Shown one piece after another: positions 1-6,300 of a stretch of 22,949 nt of DNA. The stretch comes from a virus. The stretch covers positions 1 through 22,949 of the IMG/VR virus record IMGVR_UViG_3300048583_000208; one strand, written 5' to 3'. Positions within the stretch are counted from its first letter, which is position 1, and every line of letters begins with the position of its first letter. The notes below the pieces were generated by a model. The model had not been told where the DNA came from and ran no database searches. It was given only the letters and a program-made list of their open reading frames with translations. The position numbers and the translations under genes were made by a program.

Positions 1-50
1 TTATGGAGTAGTTGCTTTTTCTTTTATTATTGTAAACAATTTATTTAAAC

Positions 51-833
51 ATGAAAACAATACAAATAAATAACAAACATTATCAAGAGTGTGATATAAT
101 TATATTAGAATCCAGTAATAATCAAAATACTGGTTTAGATTTAAATGTTCTTGGGGCATTATCTTTAGAAAGTAAAGCTTATACTTGTTATAATGCACAA
201 CATCTTTACATTTTATCAAATGATGAAATAAAAGAAGGTGTTGATTATTATCATGATTCGCATAATAATTTAATTCTTAAATCAAGTAGTAATTCTGACC
301 ATAAAGTATATGGTTATAAAAAAGTAATTGCTACTACTAATAGTTCTTTAAAAGTAATAGACCATAATAATACTTGGGATAGTTCAAATGATAAACACTT
401 ACCACAAATATCACAACAATTCATTGAACATTATATTACTGAATATAATAAAGGTAATGTAGTTAGTAAAGTATTGGTTGAAGTCGAATTAGTTAAAAAT
501 GATTGTGATTGCGGAGCTACTACTTTTGAAGGTTGTTCTCAATGTTTAGATTATAAAATTAAACTCAATCAAAACAATGAAATCTCTATTTTAATAAATC
601 AACAAGAAACAATTGAAGAAGCTGCTAAGAATACAACAAATAAATACATAAATGAAAGAGAAAAGCAAACAGCATATCTTGAATTTATAGAAGGTGCTAA
701 ATGGCAAGCTGAAAGAAGTTATAGTAGAGAAGAAGTTATTTCTTTATTAAAAGAATACAGAAACTGTATTATAACTGTAAGAGATAAAGAAATAGAGCAT
801 ACTAATCAATGGATTAAGGACAACTTAAAATAA
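51..833 (+). CDS. Conserved-type phage hypothetical protein, 260 aa
   Basis: The function is not known. The protein is soluble, with no signal peptide or membrane segment. Three parts can be seen: an N-terminal region of about 110 residues; a middle segment with the pattern LPQISQQFIEHYITEYN near residues 117-133, followed by a cysteine group (CDCG and CSQC, about residues 152-164) that could bind a metal; and a charged helical C-terminus containing FIEGAKWQAERSYS near residues 213-226. From memory, the LPQI...FIE and GAKWQAE patterns recur in hypothetical proteins of Bacteroidota phages, often together, but no role is established. The ATG follows an A/T-rich leader (TTATTTAAAC) with no Shine-Dalgarno sequence. 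The next gene starts 4 bases after the stop, so the two are probably co-transcribed. I am confident it is a gene and uncertain of any function. Confidence 0.85.
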   Translation: MKTIQINNKHYQECDIIILESSNNQNTGLDLNVLGALSLESKAYTCYNAQHLYILSNDEIKEGVDYYHDSHNNLILKSSSNSDHKVYGYKKVIATTNSSLKVIDHNNTWDSSNDKHLPQISQQFIEHYITEYNKGNVVSKVLVEVELVKNDCDCGATTFEGCSQCLDYKIKLNQNNEISILINQQETIEEAAKNTTNKYINEREKQTAYLEFIEGAKWQAERSYSREEVISLLKEYRNCIITVRDKEIEHTNQWIKDNLK

Positions 834-837
834 TAAA

Positions 838-1452
838 ATGATGAAATTTAGTGCATCTGAACTGATAAAAAGAAGTGCATCACAACTATTGTATATTCAA
901 TTAAGGAATTTACAATGGCAAGCTACACCTAGACAAACAAAAGGTAATGAATATGCCGAAGAAATAGTAAAGAAAGAAGAAGCTAGTTCTGAAAAACGTG
1001 GTATTGTATCTATTGGTGATAATTTATTGTTTTTTTGTATTGATTTAATAAAAGACAATAAATTTGTAGAGATTAAAATGATAGAAGATGAAAATAATTA
1101 TGAAGATTGGTATTTATATTCATCTATTATACAGTCTACATTTTATGCTACCTTATTAACACAAGTTAAAACTCTTGATACTCCTAAATTTCGTAAGAAA
1201 GAAGGATACAAACAAGAAATTATACTTGTACCTGATAACTTTGAATTTGAACTATGGTTTGGTAAGTATCAAAAGTATAAGATATATCCAAATCAAGAAA
1301 TATTAAATCATTATATAAATAAGGCAAAACTTATAGATTCTTGCGTAGAAACTAAAGATTTTGATACTTGTAGAATATTTGATTTAAAATACAAATTTAA
1401 AGAATTTAGTATTTATAAACCCAAATATGAACCAATAAAAGAATTAGTATAA
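838..1452 (+). CDS. Candidate PD-(D/E)XK (RecB/Cas4-like) nuclease, 204 aa
   Basis: This is a likely phage nuclease of the PD-(D/E)XK superfamily, the fold of RecB and Cas4 nuclease domains, which act on DNA ends or single strands. The residues seen fit that core in order: an N-terminal helix (FSASELIKRSASQLL), a conserved-type Glu in GNEYAEEI (about residues 37-43), Asp69 in FFCIDLI, the E78-I-K80 pair in KFVEIKM, and Q99-STF-Y103, which matches the QxxxY motif of RecB/Cas4-type nucleases. No iron-sulphur cysteine set is evident. A nuclease like this commonly accompanies phage recombination or replication genes, and a polymerase module lies downstream in the window. Two adjacent ATGs (838 and 841) are possible starts. 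The assignment rests on motif reading only and would need a profile-profile search. An unrelated hypothetical protein remains possible. Confidence 0.55.
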   Translation: MMKFSASELIKRSASQLLYIQLRNLQWQATPRQTKGNEYAEEIVKKEEASSEKRGIVSIGDNLLFFCIDLIKDNKFVEIKMIEDENNYEDWYLYSSIIQSTFYATLLTQVKTLDTPKFRKKEGYKQEIILVPDNFEFELWFGKYQKYKIYPNQEILNHYINKAKLIDSCVETKDFDTCRIFDLKYKFKEFSIYKPKYEPIKELV

Positions 1453-1460
1453 AAAACATA

Positions 1461-1696
1461 TTGATATTACTAATACTAGTAATACTTACTAGTTGTGATG
1501 TTTATTTGCATCCAGAAATTACTGTTATAGATGATAATTGGGTAAAAAATTTATATACGCTGTTAAATGGTGGCATAGATTATCAGATAAAAAACAACAA
1601 AAAATATGCTTTAAGTATTTTGTTGATGTTACAAATGGTTTTATATCTAAACAGTCTTTTATAGAAGTATGGGAAAAAGAAAAAACAAAAAACTAA
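1461..1696 (+). CDS. Small lipoprotein-like gene, frame broken at an A6 run
   Basis: The first frame (1461-1664) begins at a TTG after an A-rich leader and encodes LLILVILTSC, a hydrophobic stretch ending in a lipobox-like LTSC, so the product may be a membrane-anchored lipoprotein. After about 30 residues its sense deteriorates. The -1 frame, open from 1538 to the TAA at 1694-1696, instead encodes a coherent, Trp- and Lys-rich segment (AVKWWHRLSDKK, then KYFVDVTNGF and FIEVWEKEK) of a kind I associate with small Bacteroidota phage proteins. The switch falls on A6 (1544-1549), read as A-AAA-AAT, which fits a -1 slippery site or a missing base. I read this as one gene of about 78 residues. Alternatives are a real programmed frameshift, a decayed gene, or two overlapping small genes. 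No function is proposed. Confidence 0.5.
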
Positions 1697-1700
1697 AATA

Positions 1701-1919
1701 ATGAAAGGAGAAGAAATGATACGTTCTTTAAATAATAATACATTTAAAGAAGATACTAAGTTTAATGTAGTTAAACTTAATGATGGAAAAAAATCACCAG
1801 AAATAAAGTTTTTAGGATGCCGTACATTTAAAGAACTTAGACAAAATTTTACTGGTAAAATGCTTGTTGTTAATAAACATAGGCATAGTATGAAATTTTT
1901 AGAATTTGAAATGGTCTAA
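1701..1919 (+). CDS. Small hypothetical protein, 72 aa
   Basis: I do not recognise this protein. It is short, basic and soluble (about 13 Lys/Arg plus several His), with no signal peptide or membrane helix. The ATG follows AACTAAAATA, the usual A-rich leader here, and lies 4 bases after the stop of the preceding frame-broken gene. A second in-frame ATG exists six codons in, after GGAGAAGAA, and would give a 67-residue product. That GGAG is one of few Shine-Dalgarno-like strings in the window, so either start is possible. The next gene begins 4 bases after the stop. Confidence 0.65.
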   Translation: MKGEEMIRSLNNNTFKEDTKFNVVKLNDGKKSPEIKFLGCRTFKELRQNFTGKMLVVNKHRHSMKFLEFEMV

Positions 1920-1923
1920 AATT

Positions 1924-2154
1924 ATGATAGAGAAAAAAATAATTAAAAGTGAGACTTTTGAGTCTTTAGCAGAAGCCTGTTTCAATACACCTAAAGTAAT
2001 AGGGGATTTATTCAGTGGTTCAAAAGGGGTCTTACCAAAGTTTCACATAGAAATGCATTATACAGGAAGAATTTCAAGAGCTAGTTGCTTTGAAGTTCGA
2101 ATTGATGTATTAGACAATGTATTGCAAACTGAAAAAGATTGTGTACATTTGTGA
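1924..2154 (+). CDS. Small hypothetical protein, 76 aa
   Basis: I do not recognise this protein. I chose the ATG at 1924 because it falls just after the preceding stop (1917-1919). An upstream in-frame ATG at 1906 would overlap the previous gene and only add six residues of that gene's shadow. The sequence is mixed alpha/beta and soluble, with a segment KFHIEMHYTGRISRASCFEV that could form two strands. No catalytic or binding motif is seen. It is the last gene before a 168-base stretch containing only a tiny ORF and a weak hairpin. Confidence 0.6.
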   Translation: MIEKKIIKSETFESLAEACFNTPKVIGDLFSGSKGVLPKFHIEMHYTGRISRASCFEVRIDVLDNVLQTEKDCVHL

Positions 2155-2189
2155 TGTAAAATTACTAACAATGAAAAACCCCAAACAAA

Positions 2190-2285
2190 ATGGAACAAGT
2201 ATTAGTATTCCCATTCGAAATGATCCTGACCCCTAGTTTAGATGGGCCAATCGAACCTCTTTGTTTCTTAGTATACTTAAACTAA
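2190..2285 (+). CDS. Possible tiny ORF, 31 aa
   Basis: This short open frame starts at an ATG after the A-rich string CCCCAAACAAA, a typical start context in this genome. It encodes a hydrophobic, proline-containing peptide (MEQVLVFPFEMIL at its start) with no recognised motif. Its base composition is richer than that of its neighbours. The 3' end overlaps a weak hairpin (2263-2290). A competing 21-codon frame begins at 2171. Either may be real or chance. It is listed because it fills most of the gap between 2154 and 2323. Confidence 0.3.
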   Translation: MEQVLVFPFEMILTPSLDGPIEPLCFLVYLN

Positions 2286-2290
2286 GATAC
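2263..2290 (+). terminator. Weak hairpin, possible terminator before the secreted-protein block
   Basis: A 10-bp stem with one mismatch (GTTTCTTAGT at 2263-2272 against ACTAAGATAC at 2281-2290) closes an 8-base loop. It is AT-rich and followed only by ATTTATTACC, so termination would be weak. It may instead be a processing or regulatory hairpin upstream of the gene at 2323. Confidence 0.3.
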
Positions 2291-2322
2291 ATTTATTACC
2301 AAACAATTTAAAATCAAACAAC

Positions 2323-2652
2323 ATGAAAAAGTTATTTCTTATTGCGATACTATTTGTATCATTTACAGTTAGTGGTCAGACACTGACTAAAATGCAGGAG
2401 ACATTAAACTCCAAACAGAATAACTGCCAGATAAAATCGGGAGAAGGTCAGCCAAGTAGCTCCCCTTCTTTTATCTCGCAGCAAAACTCTATCCCTAAAA
2501 TAGAAAGTATACCAGTTAACTCTACATTTAATAATGTAAGTCATACTGTAGTTAATACAAATATACAAGGATTCAGGACAGTTGAAATAAATAGAGTTAC
2601 TACTCCCACACTAAACAGTAAACAGGAGCAGATAACCATTATAAAACGCTGA
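2323..2652 (+). CDS. Exported small protein with signal peptide, 109 aa
   Basis: The first 19 residues (MKKLFLIAILFVSFTVSGQ) form a classic type I signal peptide: positive start, hydrophobic core and small residues before a likely cut at SG-Q. The mature part is low in complexity, rich in Ser, Thr, Asn and Gln, and has no cysteine-paired or catalytic motif. Such a protein would go to the periplasm or cell surface of the host. The ATG follows AAATCAAACAAC. An inverted repeat lies inside the coding sequence (2429-2476), and a strong terminator follows 89 bases after the stop. Exported proteins next to replication-type genes suggest a lysogenic-conversion or superinfection role, but that is inference from location signals alone. 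Confidence 0.7.
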   Translation: MKKLFLIAILFVSFTVSGQTLTKMQETLNSKQNNCQIKSGEGQPSSSPSFISQQNSIPKIESIPVNSTFNNVSHTVVNTNIQGFRTVEINRVTTPTLNSKQEQITIIKR

Positions 2653-2740
2653 AGTGGTTCGCGGTTAGAAAAAGGCCACATAGAGTATAAGTAATGTTCA
2701 CCAACTAACTTAGAATCTTAGAAAGCCGCTTAATGTGAAG

Positions 2741-2774
2741 ACAGTAGCTAGGTTTATCCTAGTTACTGTTTTTT
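2741..2774 (+). terminator. Rho-independent terminator
   Basis: A 12-bp stem (ACAGTAGCTAGG at 2741-2752 with CCTAGTTACTGT at 2758-2769, one G-T pair) has a 5-base loop and runs directly into six T residues. It ends the unit containing the gene at 2323. The rest of the 173-base gap (2653-2825) has no convincing gene. The stretch 2653-2735 is richer in G+C than its surroundings and may be a structured leader or trailer, though no family is recognised. Confidence 0.85.
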
Positions 2775-2825
2775 AATTTAACAGCATATTAATTTAAAAA
2801 CAAATATCCACTACAAACAATAAAA

Positions 2826-3245
2826 ATGAAACAAATATTACTACTACTGTTACTATGCATGTCAATAACAGTAAATGCACAAGAAGAATATCTCAAATCT
2901 ACATTTCAAGAAACTGTAGAATATCTTAATGAAGAAGGAATACAGTATGAAACACATGATGTAAACAACAACGATAAAAAAATAATATATGATACTCCAA
3001 CAGAGCGTCTAATATTATTATTTTATAATAATTTATGCGAAATAGTAATATTATCACCAGATGATAATATAGTACTACATACTTATGTAGAATTATATAA
3101 TAATAGTCTAGTAGTTAAAGATGAAACTACATGGCTAGACTATAGTTTTGATGATTACATCATAAGAGTAGATTTACTACAAAGAGACGGAATTAAAAAG
3201 TATTTTGCATATACTACAACAGAATATTATGCAACAATGAAATAA
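2826..3245 (+). CDS. Exported protein with signal peptide, 139 aa
   Basis: The N-terminus (MKQILLLLLLCMSITVNAQ) is a type I signal peptide with a probable cleavage after NAQ. The mature chain of about 120 residues is acidic and predicted soluble, rich in Asp, Glu, Asn and Tyr. It starts with a helical segment (FQETVEYLNEEGIQY) followed by several alternating hydrophobic strands. It would be periplasmic or surface-exposed in a Bacteroidota host. No catalytic motif is visible and I do not recognise the family. The gene follows a strong terminator, so it probably has its own promoter in 2775-2825, although no clear consensus promoter is seen there. The next secreted gene starts 19 bases downstream. 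Confidence 0.8.
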   Translation: MKQILLLLLLCMSITVNAQEEYLKSTFQETVEYLNEEGIQYETHDVNNNDKKIIYDTPTERLILLFYNNLCEIVILSPDDNIVLHTYVELYNNSLVVKDETTWLDYSFDDYIIRVDLLQRDGIKKYFAYTTTEYYATMK

Positions 3246-3264
3246 CAACTTAAACTAAAAACAA

Positions 3265-3576
3265 ATGAAAAAGTTAATTTTAATGATGATTTTATCGCTT
3301 AGTACTATATTTGTACAAGCTAATCAATGTAGTGAAGAATTAAGAGATCCAATTACTATCAATGTAAATTGGTATATTACACAAGGCGGATGCGAATACA
3401 ATGTTGTTGGCACAATTACCTTTTCAGGGGCAAGCACTGTTTCAGACTTTAATCTTGATTTTTATGGTTGTAGTCCAGATTGTCCAGATGGACATTGGGG
3501 TATGGGCGGAATAAGTTCTCCTTATGATAATGTGAGAAAGAGAGCAGAAGAATATGCAGGACAATTAAGTAAATAA
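3265..3576 (+). CDS. Exported small Cys-containing protein, 103 aa
   Basis: A signal peptide (MKKLILMMILSLSTIFVQAN) is followed by a mature domain of about 83 residues with four cysteines (in NQCSE, GGCEY and GCSPDCPDG), which could form two disulphides in the periplasm. The middle (VNWYITQGGCEYNVVGTIT) looks beta-rich. A Gly-rich stretch (GHWGMGGIS) precedes a short charged C-terminal helix. The family is not recognised. It is the third of three consecutive genes with export signals, so a shared envelope-directed role is plausible. The A-rich leader ACTAAAAACAA supports this start. Confidence 0.75.
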   Translation: MKKLILMMILSLSTIFVQANQCSEELRDPITINVNWYITQGGCEYNVVGTITFSGASTVSDFNLDFYGCSPDCPDGHWGMGGISSPYDNVRKRAEEYAGQLSK

Positions 3577-3590
3577 TAAAACAAAAAAAC

Positions 3591-4028
3591 ATGACAGGAT
3601 TAGGAATTTTATTTTTAATAGCATTAGTTGCATTATTTATAGTACCTCTTGTTTTACCAAAAGAACTTACAATTTTTAAGTCTTTTATATTCAGTAATCA
3701 ATTTAAACTAGGGTTAGGTAGTTTAGGAGTATTATTTATAATACTAGGATCGTCTACTATTTTTGCAAGAGAAGGACATAAGTATTATGTTTTAACTCCT
3801 ACAGGTAATAGATCAGTTATATCAAACCCAGGAATTAAATTTGTGTTTCCTTTTAGTACAATACAAGAATGGGAAAAGTATATTGATATTAAAACAATTC
3901 CAGTAGGACAAGATGGTTTATATATAGAATCTACAGAAGGAATAGAAGGAATAATAGATATTCGCCTAAACGGCAAAGTGATCAACATGGTACAAGCACC
4001 TAGAGCAGAAATGCTCATGGCAGCCTAA
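3591..4028 (+). CDS. Two-helix membrane protein with short SPFH/band-7-like segment
   Basis: Two membrane helices (about residues 4-23 and 42-58) are followed by a segment beginning REGHKYYVLTPTGNRSVISNPGIKFVFPF (about residues 60-88). Its order, a short strand, a Gly-containing turn, then NPGIKFVFPF, fits the start of SPFH (stomatin/prohibitin/flotillin) domains, where a PGhhhhhP pattern is characteristic. Family members usually exceed 250 residues. This one stops at 145, so it would lack most of the SPFH domain and all of the coiled coil. Either the 3' end was lost or this is a distinct short family. The last 60 bases are richer in G+C than the rest of the gene, and a G-rich hairpin follows. 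It would sit in the inner membrane with the domain on one side. Confidence 0.6.
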   Translation: MTGLGILFLIALVALFIVPLVLPKELTIFKSFIFSNQFKLGLGSLGVLFIILGSSTIFAREGHKYYVLTPTGNRSVISNPGIKFVFPFSTIQEWEKYIDIKTIPVGQDGLYIESTEGIEGIIDIRLNGKVINMVQAPRAEMLMAA

Positions 4029-4033
4029 CCAAC

Positions 4034-4069
4034 TAGGGGGAGCCAAGTGTAGTAACTCCCCCTATTATT
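4034..4069 (+). terminator. GC-rich hairpin, probable terminator
   Basis: A perfect 9-bp stem (TAGGGGGAG at 4034-4042 with CTCCCCCTA at 4056-4064) encloses a 13-base loop and is followed by TTATTT. It stands between the SPFH-like gene and the next membrane-protein gene. The T-tract is short, so termination may be partial. Confidence 0.65.
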
Positions 4070-4082
4070 TAAACAAAACACA

Positions 4083-4325
4083 ATGAAAGAAAAAGCACTT
4101 AAATTTTTACTTGAAAAAGTACTTATTCCTTATTTATCTGTAAATGGAATATTAGCATCTTGTATTATACAATTATTTGTAATATTGTTAAAGTTATTTG
4201 ACTTTATTCAGATCAATTGGTTTTTAGTTTTTTTTGTTATTTATTTATATATAGTAACACTTGTATCAACCGTAGTATTTTTAATTAATAGTATCAACCA
4301 AATAACAAAGTTTGAAGATGAATAA
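4083..4325 (+). CDS. Small two-helix membrane protein, 80 aa
   Basis: Most of the chain is hydrophobic, with probable membrane helices at about residues 21-40 and 45-69, a charged N-terminus (MKEKALKFLLEK) and a short acidic C-terminus (KFEDE). Size and layout would suit a holin or another small phage membrane protein, but no endolysin gene is adjacent and no family is recognised, so holin is only one option. The leader AAACAAAACACA supports the start. It overlaps the next gene by 8 bases, suggesting coupled translation. Confidence 0.7.
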   Translation: MKEKALKFLLEKVLIPYLSVNGILASCIIQLFVILLKLFDFIQINWFLVFFVIYLYIVTLVSTVVFLINSINQITKFEDE

Positions 4326-4584
4326 TGTAGATCACGTATTGCTATGTTCTGGAAAAGTAAAAAACAAGTACTCACCAGTAAGTATTTGGAATCAAGGAAG
4401 GATGATTCAAGAAGGGTTACATCAACCCTACTTAGAAAAATCAGAAAAGTTTCATGCTAATAAACAAGAAAGAAGAAAAAGAGTATTTTTTAATCAACAG
4501 ACTAAAGAAATAAAAGCAGCAATTAAATTAGCACTTACAGTACCTAGTACTAAAGTATTAATAGATCAAAAAATACAATTTTAA
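4318..4584 (+). CDS. Small hypothetical protein, 88 aa
   Basis: I do not recognise this protein. It is basic and soluble, with a Lys/Arg cluster (KQERRKRVFF, about residues 50-59) that could contact nucleic acid and a C-terminal helix (EIKAAIKLAL). I chose the ATG at 4318 over an in-frame TTG two codons earlier because ATG dominates here. The ATG sits inside the last codons of the membrane-protein gene (8-base overlap). Two hairpins follow the stop. Confidence 0.65.
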   Translation: MNNVDHVLLCSGKVKNKYSPVSIWNQGRMIQEGLHQPYLEKSEKFHANKQERRKRVFFNQQTKEIKAAIKLALTVPSTKVLIDQKIQF

Positions 4585-4593
4585 TATGTGAGG

Positions 4594-4620
4594 GCACTCC
4601 ACAATAAGAGAGTGCTATTT
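4594..4620 (+). terminator. Small hairpin, possible terminator
   Basis: A 6-bp stem (GCACTC at 4594-4599 with GAGTGC at 4610-4615) has a 10-base loop and is followed by TATTTT. Alone it is modest. It lies 11 bases upstream of a stronger hairpin, so the two may act as a tandem terminator. Confidence 0.45.
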
Positions 4621-4625
4621 TAAAT

Positions 4626-4658
4626 AGGGAGTAGAACTTAGTTTTACTCCCTTTATTT
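4626..4658 (+). terminator. Hairpin terminator
   Basis: A perfect 8-bp stem (AGGGAGTA at 4626-4633 with TACTCCCT at 4645-4652) has an 11-base loop. AAAT upstream and TTATTT downstream extend it with a bulge, giving a bidirectional-looking terminator before the gene at 4680. Confidence 0.65.
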
Positions 4659-4679
4659 ATTAACCAAATATCAAAAACA

Positions 4680-5132
4680 ATGTCAAGAAGAAAAGTTGAA
4701 TTTACACAAGCTCAAAAAGAGGCAATAGTTAGAGAATTTATGAGTATGTCTAAAACACCATTAAGTAATACTGTTATATTATATAATATAAAAGAAAGAC
4801 TTAAAATGTCAATGCATTTAAATGCGTTTCTTAAAAAATTTAAAGAATTATATCCAGAGTTTAAGGGTTTGAAAGATACTTATGAAGGCAGACTCATTAA
4901 TAAAGGAAGGCAACCTAATACAGTAACAATAGATAATAAGACTGTACTTTTTAATTCTACAAATGATATTAAAGAAGAACAAGTAGAAGAAGTTAAAAGA
5001 AAAAGACTTAAAAAACTTGATCCTTTAGAATCTACTATTGTAAGAATGATTCAAGTTGAAAAAGAAAAACTAAGTGATGAAATAAAATCACAATTCAAAA
5101 CAAAATTAATAAACTTTGTAAATACTTTATAA
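4680..5132 (+). CDS. Basic hypothetical protein, possibly DNA-binding, 150 aa
   Basis: The protein is strongly basic and mainly helical. Residues 1-60 (MSRRKVEFTQAQKEAIVREF onward) could form a three-helix unit of helix-turn-helix type, with KTPLSNTVILYNIKERLKM as the putative recognition part. A Lys/Arg-rich linker (EVKRKRLKKLD, about residues 104-114) precedes a long C-terminal helix. A DNA-binding or regulatory role would fit but no family is recognised. It starts a new unit after two hairpins, with leader ATCAAAAACA. Its stop TAA shares its last base with the ATG of the next gene. Confidence 0.7.
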   Translation: MSRRKVEFTQAQKEAIVREFMSMSKTPLSNTVILYNIKERLKMSMHLNAFLKKFKELYPEFKGLKDTYEGRLINKGRQPNTVTIDNKTVLFNSTNDIKEEQVEEVKRKRLKKLDPLESTIVRMIQVEKEKLSDEIKSQFKTKLINFVNTL

Positions 5133-5524
5133 TGCAAATAATTTTAGTTATATTTATGTTGTATTTTCCTTCTAGTCTATTCATAATCTTTATATTACTT
5201 TCTAAACAAAGAATATATAAAGATCGTGCTAATATGTACAAGAAGAAGTACGAAGATGGAAATAAGCTCGATTATAAATTAAAGTTACTAAAACTTCTTA
5301 ATATGTCCACAACAGTGAGAGATGCTAGACGTAGAAATGAAGTACAAAATATATTGCATAATAATAATATTCAATATAAAAAGACTGATAATTATATAGA
5401 GTTTTATTTTAATGATAGAGTCTATAAATACAAAAGTACAACTAATAGATTATTAGATGTACTAGAACAAATGTGGCATAGAGAAGGACTCATGATGCTA
5501 TATAACATGTTTAATAAACAATAA
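5132..5524 (+). CDS. Membrane-anchored small protein, 130 aa
   Basis: One N-terminal membrane helix (about residues 2-23, with FPSSLFIIFILL) acts as an anchor or uncleaved signal. A basic helical region (KQRIYKDRANMYKKKYEDGN) and a predicted alpha/beta cytoplasmic domain follow, with the segment NNNIQYKKTDNYIEFYFNDR. The family is not recognised. The start overlaps the previous stop by one base (TAATG). It is the last phage-type gene before the foreign island, and its stop lies one base before the ATG of the first cassette ORF, so the island's left junction is very close to, or inside, the start of that ORF. Confidence 0.7.
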   Translation: MQIILVIFMLYFPSSLFIIFILLSKQRIYKDRANMYKKKYEDGNKLDYKLKLLKLLNMSTTVRDARRRNEVQNILHNNNIQYKKTDNYIEFYFNDRVYKYKSTTNRLLDVLEQMWHREGLMMLYNMFNKQ

Positions 5525-5525
5525 T

Positions 5526-5543
5526 ATGAACACAGAAAAACAA
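5526..5543 (+). repeat. Left copy of 18-bp direct repeat bracketing the cassette island
   Basis: The sequence ATGAACACAGAAAAACAA is identical to 7659-7676. In both places it is the first six codons (MNTEKQ) of an ORF. The two copies lie 2133 bases apart and bracket all four cassettes. Confidence 0.7.
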
Positions 5544-5789
5544 CAACAAGATTTAGTTGCTTCAATCAAGCACGAATTAGCAAAAGAGAATGAATTTTAC
5601 AAACCGTCATCGTTTTATCATTCTGTATGGTTTCAGCCTTCATCAGGTCGCTTTTTGTTTGCCGACCAATACACAAGATATGAGGTTATTGAACCATTGA
5701 TTGAAAATAAAACTTTGGTTTTTGTCGGTGCGGAAAATCATCAAGGTGAACAAATGTTGCGTTATGTGCTGTCGCAGGGTTGCCGATAA
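5526..5789 (+). CDS. Cassette 1 ORF, hypothetical protein, 87 aa
   Basis: The function is unknown. The soluble protein has a charged Gln-rich start (MNTEKQQQDLVASIKHELAK) and an aromatic middle (FYKPSSFYHSVWFQPSSGR), ending in SQGCR. Codon use (CGC, GCC, GTC, CAG) is richer in G+C than that of the neighbouring phage genes, supporting a foreign origin. The stop TAA (5787-5789) lies inside the left box CGATAAC of the attC-like site that follows, as is usual for integron cassettes. The first six codons duplicate those of the gene at 7659, so this start may be a hybrid produced at the island's left junction rather than the cassette's own start. Confidence 0.65.
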   Translation: MNTEKQQQDLVASIKHELAKENEFYKPSSFYHSVWFQPSSGRFLFADQYTRYEVIEPLIENKTLVFVGAENHQGEQMLRYVLSQGCR

Positions 5790-5884
5790 CGGATGGCGGT
5801 ATGGTTTAGTAAAGGCTGACAACTACCGACAAATCGAAGAAATAAACTTTAAACAGCCTTTATTAACTATACCGCTTGTTAGCG
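5784..5884 (+). repeat. attC-like site 1
   Basis: The outer boxes are CGATAAC (5784-5790) and GTTAGCG (5878-5884). The inner arms are GCGGTAT (5796-5802) with ATACCGC (5869-5875), and TAAAGGCTG (5810-5818) with CAGCCTTTA (5854-5862). Unpaired bases between outer boxes and arms are asymmetric, as the extrahelical bases of attC sites are. By analogy, the crossover would fall between G5878 and T5879. The stop of the preceding ORF lies in the left box. Confidence 0.65.
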
Positions 5885-5921
5885 TTTCGTTTTGAGCGTT
5901 GGTGGTGAAAACAAATTTAAA

Positions 5922-6161
5922 ATGGACTTTAAAAAACAAGTATCTGAACTAAAAATAGTAACAGTAACAAAACCGAGAGTATATTTACAATGGATTAATA
6001 GTGAAAAAGGTAGAGATAAACACGATTGTTACGAAAGGGTTGAAGACGTTTATGTCAGATATATAAATACACACAATCCATCAATGGTAATTATTCAAGG
6101 AGATAAGTTTTTTAAAGACCTTGAAGAAATGTATCAAAGTGCGTTGGCAAATGAACGCTAA
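5922..6161 (+). CDS. Cassette 2 ORF, hypothetical protein, 79 aa
   Basis: The family is not recognised. I chose the ATG at 5922 because it follows the A-rich leader AAAACAAATTTAAA. An in-frame TTG at 5892 would start within the cassette leader, only 8 bases after attC-like site 1, and has no such context. The protein is small and soluble, alternating strands and helices (IVTVTKPRVYLQWIN, then VYVRYINTHNPSMVII, then a C-terminal acidic helix). The TAA stop (6159-6161) sits in the left box CGCTAAC of the next attC-like site. As with most cassette ORFs there is no clue to function. Confidence 0.65.
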   Translation: MDFKKQVSELKIVTVTKPRVYLQWINSEKGRDKHDCYERVEDVYVRYINTHNPSMVIIQGDKFFKDLEEMYQSALANER

Positions 6162-6252
6162 CGGTGGCGATTGGCGAAGGAAAAGCCTTGCACTACCGTT
6201 GAATTTCAGCACTACACTTTATGGCTTTTATTTTGCCAATTGCGTGTTATGC
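6156..6252 (+). repeat. attC-like site 2
   Basis: The outer boxes are CGCTAAC (6156-6162) and GTTATGC (6246-6252). The inner arms are GCGATTGGC (6167-6175) with GCCAATTGC (6235-6243), one G-T pair, and AAAAGCC (6181-6187) with GGCTTTT (6223-6229). The spacing and asymmetry match site 1. The 48 bases after the right box (6253-6300) are the A/T-rich leader of the next cassette ORF. Confidence 0.65.
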
Positions 6253-6300
6253 CTTCGTTCTTTTTCACAAATAAATTATTAACAAACAAAAAATAAAATT

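Noticed and set aside
12-32. TATTATTG (25-32), close to the Bacteroidota -7 element TAnnTTTG, with a TTG at 12-14
   Set aside because: The spacing to the upstream TTG is about 10 bases instead of about 20, so it does not form a credible promoter.
2653-2740. G+C-richer gap with GTTAG and CTAAC strings, first suspected as another attC-like site
   Set aside because: Only a 5-bp match joins the strings, there are no paired inner arms, and the boxes are not placed as in the four island sites.
5701-5895. Alternative-frame + strand ORF running across attC-like site 1
   Set aside because: It shares DNA with the end of cassette 1 ORF and the whole attC-like hairpin, has no A-rich leader, and its product shows no family feature.
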